Positions 15,073 to 23,411 of a DNA stretch of 43,358 nt are shown here, in pieces. Below the pieces are notes generated by a model, which was not told where the DNA came from, ran no database searches, and worked only from the letters and a program-made list of their open reading frames with translations. Origin of the DNA: a bacterium (GTDB taxonomy: Bacteria; Patescibacteriota; Microgenomatia; JAADGY01); the NCBI GenBank assembly GCA_027028625.1, contig JALVIH010000003.1, forward strand, positions 1 to 43,358, read 5' to 3'. The position numbers were made by a program, and so were the translations under genes. The number at the start of each line of letters is the position of its first letter. Within the stretch, counting starts at the first letter, position 1.

Positions 15073-15327
15073 CAGGTAAGCCTCAATAACCAATGATCAA
15101 AACCCTCTTTCTCGAGTCATCCCGAGCAAGCTGTTTCCTCCTCTCTGGGTCATCCTGAGGAGCTGGGGCGACGAAGGATCTAGCTGATAGGCGCATGGGT
15201 TCTACTCAAGTTTGGGAGCTAAGAATTTGCGCTTCGCTAGATTCTTCGCGGGACTCAGAATGACTCGTTAATTAACTAAGTTCCAAGTTCTAAGTTCTTA
15301 GTTCCAGATAAACTGAGTTCTAAGTTC

Positions 15328-15374
15328 ATCACACTCCCGAAGAGTGATAAAACACATTTCGTCGGGAGAGTGAT
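15328..15374 (+). repeat. CACTCCCGAAG palindrome, copy 2
   Basis: Left arm ATCACACTCCCGAAG is identical to the other copies. The right arm carries a small insertion (TTTCGTCGGGAGAGTGAT). Confidence 0.85.
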
Positions 15375-15432
15375 TTATTCTGAGTTCCGAGTTCCGAGCT
15401 CTGAGTTCTAATTACCGAACTCCAAAAACAGT

Positions 15433-15461
15433 TTGTCACTTTTCTTTCTAGTTGTTAAACT
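15433..15461 (+). promoter_or_regulatory. Promoter of the DUF4012 gene
   Basis: TTGTCA (15433-15438), 17-nt spacer, TAAACT (15456-15461). The ATG at 15483 would have a leader of about 15 nt containing the purine run GGGAAAGG. Confidence 0.55.
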
Positions 15462-15482
15462 AAAAAATGGGAAAGGTTATCT

Positions 15483-18407
15483 ATGTTTAAGGTAAAGATC
15501 GTTAGAGAAAAACCAACTATCGCTGTTTACTCCCGAGAATCGTTCTTCTTGGAACTTTTTCTTTACCATTTCCTTATGCGCCGAGGTGCCCAGGTATACC
15601 TCATTCATCCCCAAGCTGATCAACTTCTAAAACAACCTCATTGGCACTTTTTTACCGCTCACCCTAAGTTAAAAGTAATCTCCCTCCAAGAGGCTAAAGA
15701 AATTCATTCTAAAAAAATCGAGGCTTTTTTTGACTTGGCTCCATTATCTTGGGGTGAACATTTGGGAAAAAGTTTAAACGAGGAAATTGAGGTGGGGTAT
15801 GGTCTCATTAATCGACTTTCTTTAGCAGTACAATCAGAAACAAAATATATTCTTCTTACTCCTCTTATTTATAACCTAGCCAGTGAGCTAAACTTCTATT
15901 ACCAACTAAAAAACCAACAGCTCTTTTTAGCTCACTATGCCCAGGAGTCGCAACTTGCTTATAAAATACTCCAGTTGCCTAACTACCTCTATCCCACCTT
16001 ATTTAACCAACCTTGCCAAAACTTTCTCAGCCTTTTAATTACTTCTTTTTTAGGCAAACAACAAATCCCCCTTTCCCCTTCTACTCCTCTTTATCTGGCG
16101 GATATTGAGGGCATTATTAAAGAAGTAGAAAATCAAGTTTTTGGTTTTTCTTCTCAGAAAGAAATTTCTTTAATCGCTCAACCTCTTGCTCTTTCTTTAT
16201 TTCTAGAAAAAGTCAGAGAAATTTTTAAGATAGAAATTCAGCCCTTCTTTCAACCAACTTCGGTTGCCTTTACCCCTCTTTATCTGGGCCAACCACTTCA
16301 AACTCAATTAAGAGTAGAAAGTGACTTTTTAAAATTGTCCCGATTGGCTCAAGAAAATAAGGTTAGGTTAGCTTTTCCTCCTCGCCCCAACAAACTAAAA
16401 ATTGTTCCTCTGCACAACGATCAACCTGCTTCTTTTCAAATACCTTCGCCATCACCTATTCAAAAGGAAAAAACCAAACCCCAGAAGAAAACAAGGCTGC
16501 CTCACTTCTCTTTTAATTCTCTAACCCCTCCTAAAGTACCAACCCAATTAAAATACTTCTTATTCGCTTTTCTTTTTTTATTTCTTCTCACTAGCCTTAC
16601 TTTTGGTCTTCTTATTTTTTCTTTAAAAAAAGGAGTCTTTGAGTTCGAGAGTTGCCTTCATAGTCAAAACAATCATCTCCTTACTGGAGCTCTAAAGTCT
16701 GAACTACCCCAAAACAGTTCTCGTTGCTTAACAAAAACTAAGAAGTACCTTACTCTAGCCCAAAAAATCAACTCTTCCCTTGTCCCCATTTTTCAATTTA
16801 CAGGCTTAGCCACCACCAATGATCGAATTAGTGATATAGTTCACTTTTATCTCTCGGTTCTTAATGCTTTAGAAAAAAAGAATTCCCTACCTCTTGAGGA
16901 AACAGCTTTTTTAAATTACATCTTTAATCAAGATAGTGAGGGAGATTTCTCTTCTTACTATCACCGTCTAGACAAAGAATACTATCTTCTAACCACTAAC
17001 CTCGATAAATCAATCGCCCTCTATCGCTCAAACCAAAAAACTTATCAACAAGTTCACCTTTGGCACCTTAACAAACATTTTTCTACAACTTTTAATTACA
17101 TCCTCTCTTGGCGACAAAAACTAAAACAAAGGCTAGTTTTGTGGCAACAATTGCCTCAACTTTTAGGAACAACCAAAAGGCAGGATTACCTTATTGTTTT
17201 TGTGGATAATAATGAACTCCGACCTGGCGGCGGCTTGATTACAGCCTACGCCCAACTAACATTTGAGGGAGGACAGCTTTTGGACCTCCAAACCTTTGAT
17301 ATTTACCAACTTGATAACCAATTAACCGGTGAGGTAACTCCCCCTTCACCTCTTCAAGAATACTTGGGGCAAAAAAGTTGGCGAATAAGAGATGCTGCTT
17401 GGCAACCTTCCTATCCAGATACCGCCCGACAAATAGATTGGTTTTACCAAAAAGCCAGCGGCCAAAATATTGACGGGGTTATTTTAATTGATGATGATTT
17501 TTTAGCGGCTATGGCTGAGTTGTGGGGAGGATTTCATCTTCAGGATTTAAAACTGACCCTTAATAAAAACAATCTCCGCCGACGTCTTTTCCTCTGGGGT
17601 AATTTAGAGAAGGGCAACCAAAACCAAATCTTCGTCTCTCTTTTAAAAACTTTCTTGAGTCAACTAAAACAACTAAAGGGCCAACAGCTTCAGACCTTTA
17701 CCGCTACTTTGGATCAACTAGCCAAAACTAAGGATATTAATTTCTATTTCAATAACAGCCAATTAGAAAGTCTTTTCCTTGATCTGGGATGGGGAGGGGA
17801 GATGAAAACTCCCCAGTGTTCTCAAAATTGTATTGTTCTTTCCGGACCAGTCATCGAAGCTAACTTGGGAGCAAATAGAGTTAATTATCTTCTGTCCCAA
17901 CAACTAAAAACAGAGGTCAACATCACCCCCACTTTGATAACTGAGAACTTAAAATTGACTCTCAATAACCCTTCTTCCAGCCCTCGCTGGCCTGGAGGAA
18001 ATTACAACGATTACCTTCAGTGGTATTTTGAGCAGGGATGGAAATTAGAAGAAGTAAAAATTGGCGGAAGACACTTAGACATTGATAATATAAATGTGGC
18101 TACGCGGAGCGGATACCATATTTATAGTTTCTACCATCAGGTTGGTTACAACCAAAGCCAAACGGTCAGCCTTAAACTTAGCCGGCCCTTTAAAGAAAAC
18201 TCTAGCCTAGATCTGCTCTTTTGGCAACCCAAACAAATTGGCCTAACAATTCAAAAAGTCCTTTATCGTCTGAATCTGCCTCAAAACTCTAGAATAAAAG
18301 TCATCTCCCCCGTCGAGTGGAAAAAGAACAATCATCAAATAATATATCAGGGAGAACTAAATAAAAATATTCTCCTGCCAGTAAGGCTCAAGTTTATCTC
18401 TTTTTAA
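15483..18407 (+). CDS. DUF4012 membrane protein
   Basis: 974 aa. Residues 1-310 form a soluble cytoplasmic part that alternates hydrophobic strands and helices (KPTIAVYSRESFFLELFLYH) and might be a degenerate Rossmann fold. A Pro/Lys-rich linker follows, then one membrane helix (about 357-382). The outer part contains the DUF4012 signature: YLIVFVDNNELRPGGGLITA near residue 570, then WRIRDAAWQPSYPDTARQID and GQNIDGVILIDDDFLAAM. DUF4012 is common in Patescibacteria and Actinobacteria and is thought to be cell-surface or polysaccharide related, but its activity is unknown to me. Its stop lies 2 bp from the end of the convergent DivIC-like gene. Confidence 0.85.
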   Translation: MFKVKIVREKPTIAVYSRESFFLELFLYHFLMRRGAQVYLIHPQADQLLKQPHWHFFTAHPKLKVISLQEAKEIHSKKIEAFFDLAPLSWGEHLGKSLNEEIEVGYGLINRLSLAVQSETKYILLTPLIYNLASELNFYYQLKNQQLFLAHYAQESQLAYKILQLPNYLYPTLFNQPCQNFLSLLITSFLGKQQIPLSPSTPLYLADIEGIIKEVENQVFGFSSQKEISLIAQPLALSLFLEKVREIFKIEIQPFFQPTSVAFTPLYLGQPLQTQLRVESDFLKLSRLAQENKVRLAFPPRPNKLKIVPLHNDQPASFQIPSPSPIQKEKTKPQKKTRLPHFSFNSLTPPKVPTQLKYFLFAFLFLFLLTSLTFGLLIFSLKKGVFEFESCLHSQNNHLLTGALKSELPQNSSRCLTKTKKYLTLAQKINSSLVPIFQFTGLATTNDRISDIVHFYLSVLNALEKKNSLPLEETAFLNYIFNQDSEGDFSSYYHRLDKEYYLLTTNLDKSIALYRSNQKTYQQVHLWHLNKHFSTTFNYILSWRQKLKQRLVLWQQLPQLLGTTKRQDYLIVFVDNNELRPGGGLITAYAQLTFEGGQLLDLQTFDIYQLDNQLTGEVTPPSPLQEYLGQKSWRIRDAAWQPSYPDTARQIDWFYQKASGQNIDGVILIDDDFLAAMAELWGGFHLQDLKLTLNKNNLRRRLFLWGNLEKGNQNQIFVSLLKTFLSQLKQLKGQQLQTFTATLDQLAKTKDINFYFNNSQLESLFLDLGWGGEMKTPQCSQNCIVLSGPVIEANLGANRVNYLLSQQLKTEVNITPTLITENLKLTLNNPSSSPRWPGGNYNDYLQWYFEQGWKLEEVKIGGRHLDIDNINVATRSGYHIYSFYHQVGYNQSQTVSLKLSRPFKENSSLDLLFWQPKQIGLTIQKVLYRLNLPQNSRIKVISPVEWKKNNHQIIYQGELNKNILLPVRLKFISF

Positions 18408-18409
18408 TC

Positions 18410-18733
18410 TTACTTCCTTATTATTTCTTTCAAGGGTGGGGAGTGATAAATTTCTTTTTTAATCAAATAAAACTTCTCTTCCGATGGTCCAAGGAGTAAT
18501 TTTTCTCTTGCTTTTACCTCTAATTGGGTTGGGTCGTTAACTGTTTGAAGTTCTTCTTGTAGTCTCCGGTTATTCTCGATTAGTTTATCGACTTCTTTTA
18601 CCACTTTTTTCCCACTCAAATATATCTGATACTCTTGCCAGGTAATTTTCAGCTGGTGGAGAATTAAAATCAAAAGAAAAACATTAAACACCAAAAGAAA
18701 CCATCTATGTGACAAGTTGTGTTTCGTCGCCAT
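18410..18733 (-). CDS. FtsB/DivIC-like septum formation initiator
   Basis: 107 aa with a short cytoplasmic N terminus, one membrane helix (about 11-27, WFLLVFNVFLLILILHQ) and a coiled coil (VVKEVDKLIENNRRLQEELQ). A conserved short motif follows (DPTQLEVKAREKLLLGPSEE), typical of the FtsB/DivIC family. These proteins act in the divisome with FtsL and FtsQ. It starts 4 nt after the TraD-like gene's stop and probably shares its transcript. No other division genes are in the window. Confidence 0.85.
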   Translation of the reverse strand: MATKHNLSHRWFLLVFNVFLLILILHQLKITWQEYQIYLSGKKVVKEVDKLIENNRRLQEELQTVNDPTQLEVKAREKLLLGPSEEKFYLIKKEIYHSPPLKEIIRK

Positions 18734-18737
18734 AAGT

Positions 18738-21074
18738 TTACAACCTAGCCCTTTGGGCTATCTCACGCTCAACTTCGTAGCGATCGCGGCCATACTTCAA
18801 CTGCGAAAGCTGGCGAATCATCTCGGCTACCTTTGGGTTCCTCATTCTTTCTTGAACACTCATATCCTTGGTTAGGTCTAAAGAAAAGGCTGGCAGAGGC
18901 TCATTGTTATAAATCGTCTTAATGTAAGCGTGGTACTTCTCAATGTTTAGGAGGTCGGTCTGACTAAAAACCGGAGCAAACTCGTTCTGAAGATAGTTAG
19001 CGTCAGTTACTCCCACCCGGAAGGAGATAAGGGTGCCAACATTACCAAAGACAGCGTTCTTAACCTCATCCTCCATCTGGCTAATAAACTGGTTGGCTAC
19101 CGTTAGGTTAAGGTGATACTTTCTGGCTTCGGAAAGAATTTGAGCAAAATCAGGAGTGGCAAAGTTCTGGAACTCATCTACATAAAGATAAAAATCCCGC
19201 CGCTGTTCCTCAGGCACGTCTTGGCGGCTCATGGCGGCCATTAAGATGCGGGGGACTAAAACCAAGCCTAAAAAGCTCGAGTTCTCTTCACCAATCTTCC
19301 CTTTTGCCAAACTAATTAAGAGGATTTTTCCTTCATCCATAACCTTCCGAAAATCAAAAGCGCTCTTCGACTGGCCGATTATGTTCCGCATCATTGGATT
19401 AGTGACAAAGCGGCCAAATTTAGAGACTATATAATCAAGAACTTCCGATTTGTGGAAGTCAGAAGTTTTAGCTATTTGATCAGTCCAATAACGCCGAACC
19501 ATAGGGTTCTTTACCTTAGGGAGAAGAGACCGCATATAATTATCGTCGGTTAATACCCGGACCACCTCAACAAAAGAGGCTCCCGGCTCAGCAGTAACAG
19601 TCAAGATGGCGTTGCGGACAGCATGCTCAAAACGGGGACCAACAATCCCTGTTTTGTGGGGATCAAAAAGTTTGTACATCATATTAATGATGGCTGAGGC
19701 AATAAATTGTTTCTGGTCCTCCGTCTTATATTCCAGAAGGTTGAGCCCCATCGGCCGGTCAAGGTTAGAGGGGTCAAAGAGAATTACATCCTCGGCTCGG
19801 TTAGGAGGGATTAACTCTAAGAGAATATCAATAGTGTCATGAGGGTCAATGAAACAAATACCTTTACCGGCTTTGATGTCTTGAAGCATCATATCAAGAA
19901 GGAATTGGGATTTCCCAGCCCCTGTTTTCCCAATAATATACATATGCCGACTCCGGTCCTTGTCTTGAATATAGACAGGTCGGCGGATACCACGGAAGTC
20001 ATTGTAACCCAAGAAGAGACCGCTGGTTGGAATTTGGGCTGGAGCTGGGGCCCTTTTGGCCATCAACCAGTGGATAAAAGGGGTTTCCACTGTTTTGTTA
20101 GGGAAGTGAAAGATGCTGGCCAACTCGTCGGTTGAGAGGATGGAGGTTCGACCAAAAAGAGGCAGGTAACGATAAATAACATCAAGCATAAACATTTTCT
20201 TGAACCAAATCTTCTTACTAACCAAGGCATTGTAGGCTGACTGGAACTGAGAAAAGGCGGCCACAATTTCTTTAAGGTGGGCTTCGGCTCGCTCCTTTTG
20301 GGGGGAAACCACCACCAAACGAAGGTCAGTGACAAAACCAGGCTTGGAACATTTATTCTCAATGGCGTCATAAGTTTTGGGGTCGATATTGTAATTTGCT
20401 TTTTTGGGGTCGGACTCTTCCTTTTTCTTATGGGCTATCCAACTCTTTCCTTGTTTTTGCCAGCGGTTAGAGGCAGGGGTAAGAACTATCTGGAAAATAG
20501 CCCCTTCCCCCTCCATCATCTTAGCCATAGCCGAAGTAATGGGGGCAATGCTGTCTGTGGCCATTTCTTTATAGGTCTTTAGCGGCCAGAAGGGTGCATT
20601 TTTTGTTTTTAGAGCAGTAAAAGCCACATAACCGTCTTTGGTAAAGATATTGTGGTCCTCAACAACCTTGATAAGAGCTTCTGGATAAGCCCCATAAATT
20701 TGCTTCTCTACTAACTGAAAGTCGTCTTCAGGGACGCTGATGTAGAAGCCAATGTTTTCTTTTGTGGCCACTAACTCGAGGGTTAGATGGCGGGGATGTT
20801 TAAAAAAACGGCTCCACCAATGAGAATGATAAAGGGAGGCAAAAGAAGAGAACATTTGTTCAGCTGCATCAACTTTTATTTCGTTGTCTTTAGGCACTAG
20901 GACTTCAAATGTAACCATCGAAAGAGACCTCTCTTCCCGACGGCGGTACTTTAACCATAAAAAGAACAACCAGATTAAAGCCAATAGAATACCAAAGAAA
21001 AAAAGAAAGGCAAAAAGGCTAACTGTAAAAGTAGTTAGTCTAAGAATAAGGGTGTTTAAGAACTCCTGGAACAT
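18738..21074 (-). CDS. TraD/HerA-like type IV secretion-type ATPase
   Basis: 778 aa. One N-terminal membrane segment (about 15-42) is followed by a basic stretch. A 300-residue N-terminal domain precedes a HerA/VirD4-type P-loop ATPase: Walker A IIGKTGAGKSQFLLDMMLQD near residue 381, FIDPHDTIDILLELIPPNR, and Walker B DFYLYVDEFQNFATPDF near 631. A C-terminal NQFISQMEDEV region fits a coupling-protein sensor motif. Such ATPases pump DNA or protein through the membrane. This architecture recurs in CPR genomes, possibly linked to DNA uptake or pili; the substrate is unknown. Its promoter (TTGCTA-17-TAAAAT, 5-nt gap) is nearly a copy of the metG promoter. Confidence 0.85.
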   Translation of the reverse strand: MFQEFLNTLILRLTTFTVSLFAFLFFFGILLALIWLFFLWLKYRRREERSLSMVTFEVLVPKDNEIKVDAAEQMFSSFASLYHSHWWSRFFKHPRHLTLELVATKENIGFYISVPEDDFQLVEKQIYGAYPEALIKVVEDHNIFTKDGYVAFTALKTKNAPFWPLKTYKEMATDSIAPITSAMAKMMEGEGAIFQIVLTPASNRWQKQGKSWIAHKKKEESDPKKANYNIDPKTYDAIENKCSKPGFVTDLRLVVVSPQKERAEAHLKEIVAAFSQFQSAYNALVSKKIWFKKMFMLDVIYRYLPLFGRTSILSTDELASIFHFPNKTVETPFIHWLMAKRAPAPAQIPTSGLFLGYNDFRGIRRPVYIQDKDRSRHMYIIGKTGAGKSQFLLDMMLQDIKAGKGICFIDPHDTIDILLELIPPNRAEDVILFDPSNLDRPMGLNLLEYKTEDQKQFIASAIINMMYKLFDPHKTGIVGPRFEHAVRNAILTVTAEPGASFVEVVRVLTDDNYMRSLLPKVKNPMVRRYWTDQIAKTSDFHKSEVLDYIVSKFGRFVTNPMMRNIIGQSKSAFDFRKVMDEGKILLISLAKGKIGEENSSFLGLVLVPRILMAAMSRQDVPEEQRRDFYLYVDEFQNFATPDFAQILSEARKYHLNLTVANQFISQMEDEVKNAVFGNVGTLISFRVGVTDANYLQNEFAPVFSQTDLLNIEKYHAYIKTIYNNEPLPAFSLDLTKDMSVQERMRNPKVAEMIRQLSQLKYGRDRYEVEREIAQRARL

Positions 21075-21079
21075 ATCTC

Positions 21080-21108
21080 ATTTTAAATTATCAATTCTCA
21101 ATTAGCAA
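21080..21108 (-). promoter_or_regulatory. Promoter of the TraD-like gene
   Basis: Minus strand: TTGCTA (21103-21108), 17-nt spacer, TAAAAT (21080-21085), 5 nt, ATG at 21074. Leaderless. The block from the start codon to beyond the -35 is nearly identical to the metG upstream region (31185-31224). Confidence 0.75.
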
Positions 21109-21118
21109 ACAACGCCCA

Positions 21119-21147
21119 TTTACAATTTTGGTCGGAGTGGGTATTAT
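21119..21147 (+). promoter_or_regulatory. Promoter upstream of the cobalamin riboswitch
   Basis: TTTACA (21119-21124), 17-nt spacer, TATTAT (21142-21147). Transcripts would start near 21154, just before the riboswitch. Unlike most promoters here, this one makes a long leader. Confidence 0.65.
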
Positions 21148-21160
21148 ATTCTTGTTGACA

Positions 21161-21297
21161 TTTTAGGCTCGGAAATCAAAGGAATTGGGTGAAAATCCCA
21201 AGCTGTGCCGCAACCGTGAGAGGAGTTCTCCTCGAGTCGGGAACTTTGATTTCTAAGTTAGTTACCGGAGGCCCTCGAGCAAGGGTTGGTCCGGGTA
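21161..21297 (+). promoter_or_regulatory. Cobalamin (B12) riboswitch aptamer
   Basis: Contains the conserved cobalamin core in order: AAAGGAATTGGGTGAAAATC, CCAAGCTGTGCCGCAACCGT, a variable hairpin GAGGAGTTCTCCTC, then GAGTCGGGAACTTTGATTTC. GAAATCAAAG (21172-21181) pairs with CTTTGATTTC (21244-21253) to close the core. A following hairpin (21265-21294, CCGGA...TCCGG) is placed like the P13 arm whose loop contacts the core. The C-run at 21308-21311 can pair with the GAGGGG ribosome-binding-like site at 21322-21327, suggesting translational control. Recognition is by motif order, not a covariance model, but the match is strong. Confidence 0.9.
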
Positions 21298-21332
21298 GAG
21301 TTTCTCTCCCCGATCCTTGCTGAGGGGAAAAG

Positions 21333-22409
21333 ATAAGTAATTTAGAACGACACCAATTACTGCAAATCACTAAGGGGGAGGGAGCTTATCTCCTCTGGGG
21401 GGAAACAAAAGAACAAAACCTCCCTCTGTTTATCCTAAATGTCTTGGAGGCTCTTAATGAGGCTATTGGCGCTCCTACTTACCGAACCGAGTACTATCTA
21501 GGAGAAGAAGGCCATCTTATTCATTTACAAACCGGCCTAGACATCCAAGAATCAATGGCCTTGGCTATCCAAAAAGCCCAGATGCTTCTAAACACACAAA
21601 AAGAAGGGGGTCTCTTGGCTGAACAGTTTTCTCGGCTTGTTCTAGAAAAACACGGCTTGGAAAAAGTGGTTCAACTCCTGGAGGAAGGACATCGGCACAT
21701 TGTTTGGATTTCCCCTCCGGGTTTGGGCCTAAACAGTGGGGAGGCTCGGGTAAATATCTTTTCAAAAACTGGAGATAGGGTTTTAAATTTTGCTTTTGTA
21801 GCCACCCCCCAACTCCAGGCTCTCCAAGAGCTTGTCTCCTCTTTAGGGGGACCAGAAGAACTCGATCATTTTATTGATAATAATGGTTGGGTAGCCTCAT
21901 TTCTTCAGAATCCCTTCCCCACTAATCTAGACCCGCTCCAAGTAAAAGAAAGGGTTGTGGAAATGAATCAAACAGCCAACTTTACTCCCCCGGGTTTTGG
22001 AATAGATATTTACCAACTCTACCGCAAATACCCCCATATATTTGGTGTCCTTGAGGAGGAAATACAAAAGTTCTACTTCTCTTCTAGGCATTTTCCCGGC
22101 GAAGAGAGATATTCTAAAGAACTTGAGTTTCTTGGCTACCTTCTCAATTTCTATGTCAAGCCTTTATTAAGGTATGAGCTACAACAACAAGGAGTAAGTG
22201 AGGAGAAATTCCTCTTAGAATATAATGCCTTGATAAATCGAGTTAGTAGCTGTGGTCAAGGGTTGGGTTCTTTAATAAACCCAATTAATCCTCTGTCACA
22301 AATGAACCTCCTGGCCTTCAATTTTCTTTCCGAGGAAGAAAGGGGGGGATGCCCCCACTGTTCTTCTCCAAGAAGGGAAAAACCCCGTCCAAAACAATGG
22401 ACACCGTAG
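21333..22409 (+). CDS. Unrecognised protein under cobalamin riboswitch control
   Basis: I do not recognise this family. From the first usual start (TTG at 21444) it is 321 aa. The frame is open from 21324 and reads like protein upstream (KGEGAYLLWGETKEQNLPLF). A GAGGGG site lies 5 nt before an ATA at 21333, so initiation at AUA is possible; no in-frame ATG, GTG or TTG exists before 21444. The protein is soluble-looking, with a VWISPPGLGLNSGEARVNIF segment, a helical second half and a late CPHC near the end (SSCGQG earlier). It contains no motif of known B12 enzymes or transporters. The riboswitch implies its level responds to cobalamin. The next gene starts 19 nt after its stop, behind its own -10 box. 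Confidence 0.7.
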   Translation: MSNLERHQLLQITKGEGAYLLWGETKEQNLPLFILNVLEALNEAIGAPTYRTEYYLGEEGHLIHLQTGLDIQESMALAIQKAQMLLNTQKEGGLLAEQFSRLVLEKHGLEKVVQLLEEGHRHIVWISPPGLGLNSGEARVNIFSKTGDRVLNFAFVATPQLQALQELVSSLGGPEELDHFIDNNGWVASFLQNPFPTNLDPLQVKERVVEMNQTANFTPPGFGIDIYQLYRKYPHIFGVLEEEIQKFYFSSRHFPGEERYSKELEFLGYLLNFYVKPLLRYELQQQGVSEEKFLLEYNALINRVSSCGQGLGSLINPINPLSQMNLLAFNFLSEEERGGCPHCSSPRREKPRPKQWTP

Positions 22410-22416
22410 GATAGTC

Positions 22417-22422
22417 TATAAT
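22417..22422 (+). promoter_or_regulatory. -10 box of the lower isoprenoid operon (leaderless)
   Basis: Consensus TATAAT, 5 nt before the ATG at 22428. Its placement means the isomerase operon need not depend on the riboswitch transcript upstream. Confidence 0.65.
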
Positions 22423-22427
22423 ATCTT

Positions 22428-23411
22428 ATGGCCCAAAAAGACAAGATAAGAAAGCTAGCCCACTTAAAGATAGGCCAAGATCCAGCCAACCAGGACCCAC
22501 TTAACCTTTGGGATACTCTCCCCATTAATTATTTATCTCTCCCTGATAAAGACTTCGACTCTCTCCAAACAACGACTACTTTTTTAAACAAAACTCTCTC
22601 TCTTCCTCTAATTATTGGGGCCTTAACCTTCCCTGTGGATCAAAAGACTCGACAACTAAACAATAACCTCGTCAGGCTAGCCGAAGAAAAAAAGTTAGCT
22701 TTTAATGTCGGTAGCCAACGGATTATGGTAGAAAATAACCTGGATGCCGAGGCCAAACGCCTCCGCCGCCTCGCCCCAACGGCCTGCATCCTGGCCAACT
22801 TTGGTGCTGTTCAGCTTAATTATGGTTGGGGAATTGAGGATGCTCGCCGTTGTGTTGATACGCTCGAGGCCGACGCCCTCGTTCTTCATCTTAACTGCCT
22901 TCAAGAGCTAATTCAGCCAGAAGGGCACAAAAACTTTAAGGGCCTTCTTCAGAAGATAGAACTCCTAGTCAAAAAAATTAGTGTTCCTTTAATTATTAAA
23001 GAAGTTGGTATGGGCATCGATCCCCAAACGGCCAAAAGGCTTTATGATTTGGGGGTTTACGGAATAGACGTTGCTGGAAAAGGGGGAACTAATTGGGCTA
23101 AAATCGAGGCCGGTCGGCGACAGGATGATTGGGCTGTTCCCTTTTACACTCTTGGTTATTCTGCTCCAGACTTAGTAAAAGAAATCTCCAAATTTAAACC
23201 CAAAGACAGAATTTTAATCGCCTCTGGAGGAATTCGCAACGGCCTCCATATTGCTAAAGCCTTATGGCTAGGAGCTGACCTGGCATCAGCGGCTTACCCA
23301 TTCCTCATTGCCGGCCAAAAGGGTTACTCCGAGTTGGTAAAATTGTACAACAAACTTCACTGGCAATATAAAGTTAGTCTGATGGTAATCAAAAATGGCC
23401 AAAATTCTTAA
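22428..23411 (+). CDS. fni: Isopentenyl-diphosphate delta-isomerase, type II (FMN)
   Basis: Interconverts IPP and DMAPP using reduced FMN. 327 aa. TIM-barrel motifs of the type II enzyme: SLPLIIGALTFP (flavin site), FNVGSQR, LVLHLNCLQELIQPEG (with the Gln and Glu of the active site), IIKEVGMGI, DVAGKGGTNWAKIEAGRR, and the phosphate-binding ASGGIRNGLHIAKALWLGAD. The type I (Nudix) isomerase is excluded. First gene of a tight operon: its last 17 bp overlap the decarboxylase start. It completes the lower mevalonate branch by supplying DMAPP. Confidence 0.93.
   Translation: MAQKDKIRKLAHLKIGQDPANQDPLNLWDTLPINYLSLPDKDFDSLQTTTTFLNKTLSLPLIIGALTFPVDQKTRQLNNNLVRLAEEKKLAFNVGSQRIMVENNLDAEAKRLRRLAPTACILANFGAVQLNYGWGIEDARRCVDTLEADALVLHLNCLQELIQPEGHKNFKGLLQKIELLVKKISVPLIIKEVGMGIDPQTAKRLYDLGVYGIDVAGKGGTNWAKIEAGRRQDDWAVPFYTLGYSAPDLVKEISKFKPKDRILIASGGIRNGLHIAKALWLGADLASAAYPFLIAGQKGYSELVKLYNKLHWQYKVSLMVIKNGQNS

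Larger units (their letters stand above)
14943..15420. repeat. Intergenic repeat island C
   Basis: About 480 bp of shared repeats: AAATAACCAATTATCAAATTCC at the left edge, AATCCTAAATCC words, the CCCCG hairpin (15044-15072), a GGTCATCCTGAGGAGCTGGG...GGATCTAGC segment (15149-15185) with its inverted partner near 15236-15265, and the CACTCCCGAAG palindrome (15328-15374). No gene is seen. Confidence 0.85.
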
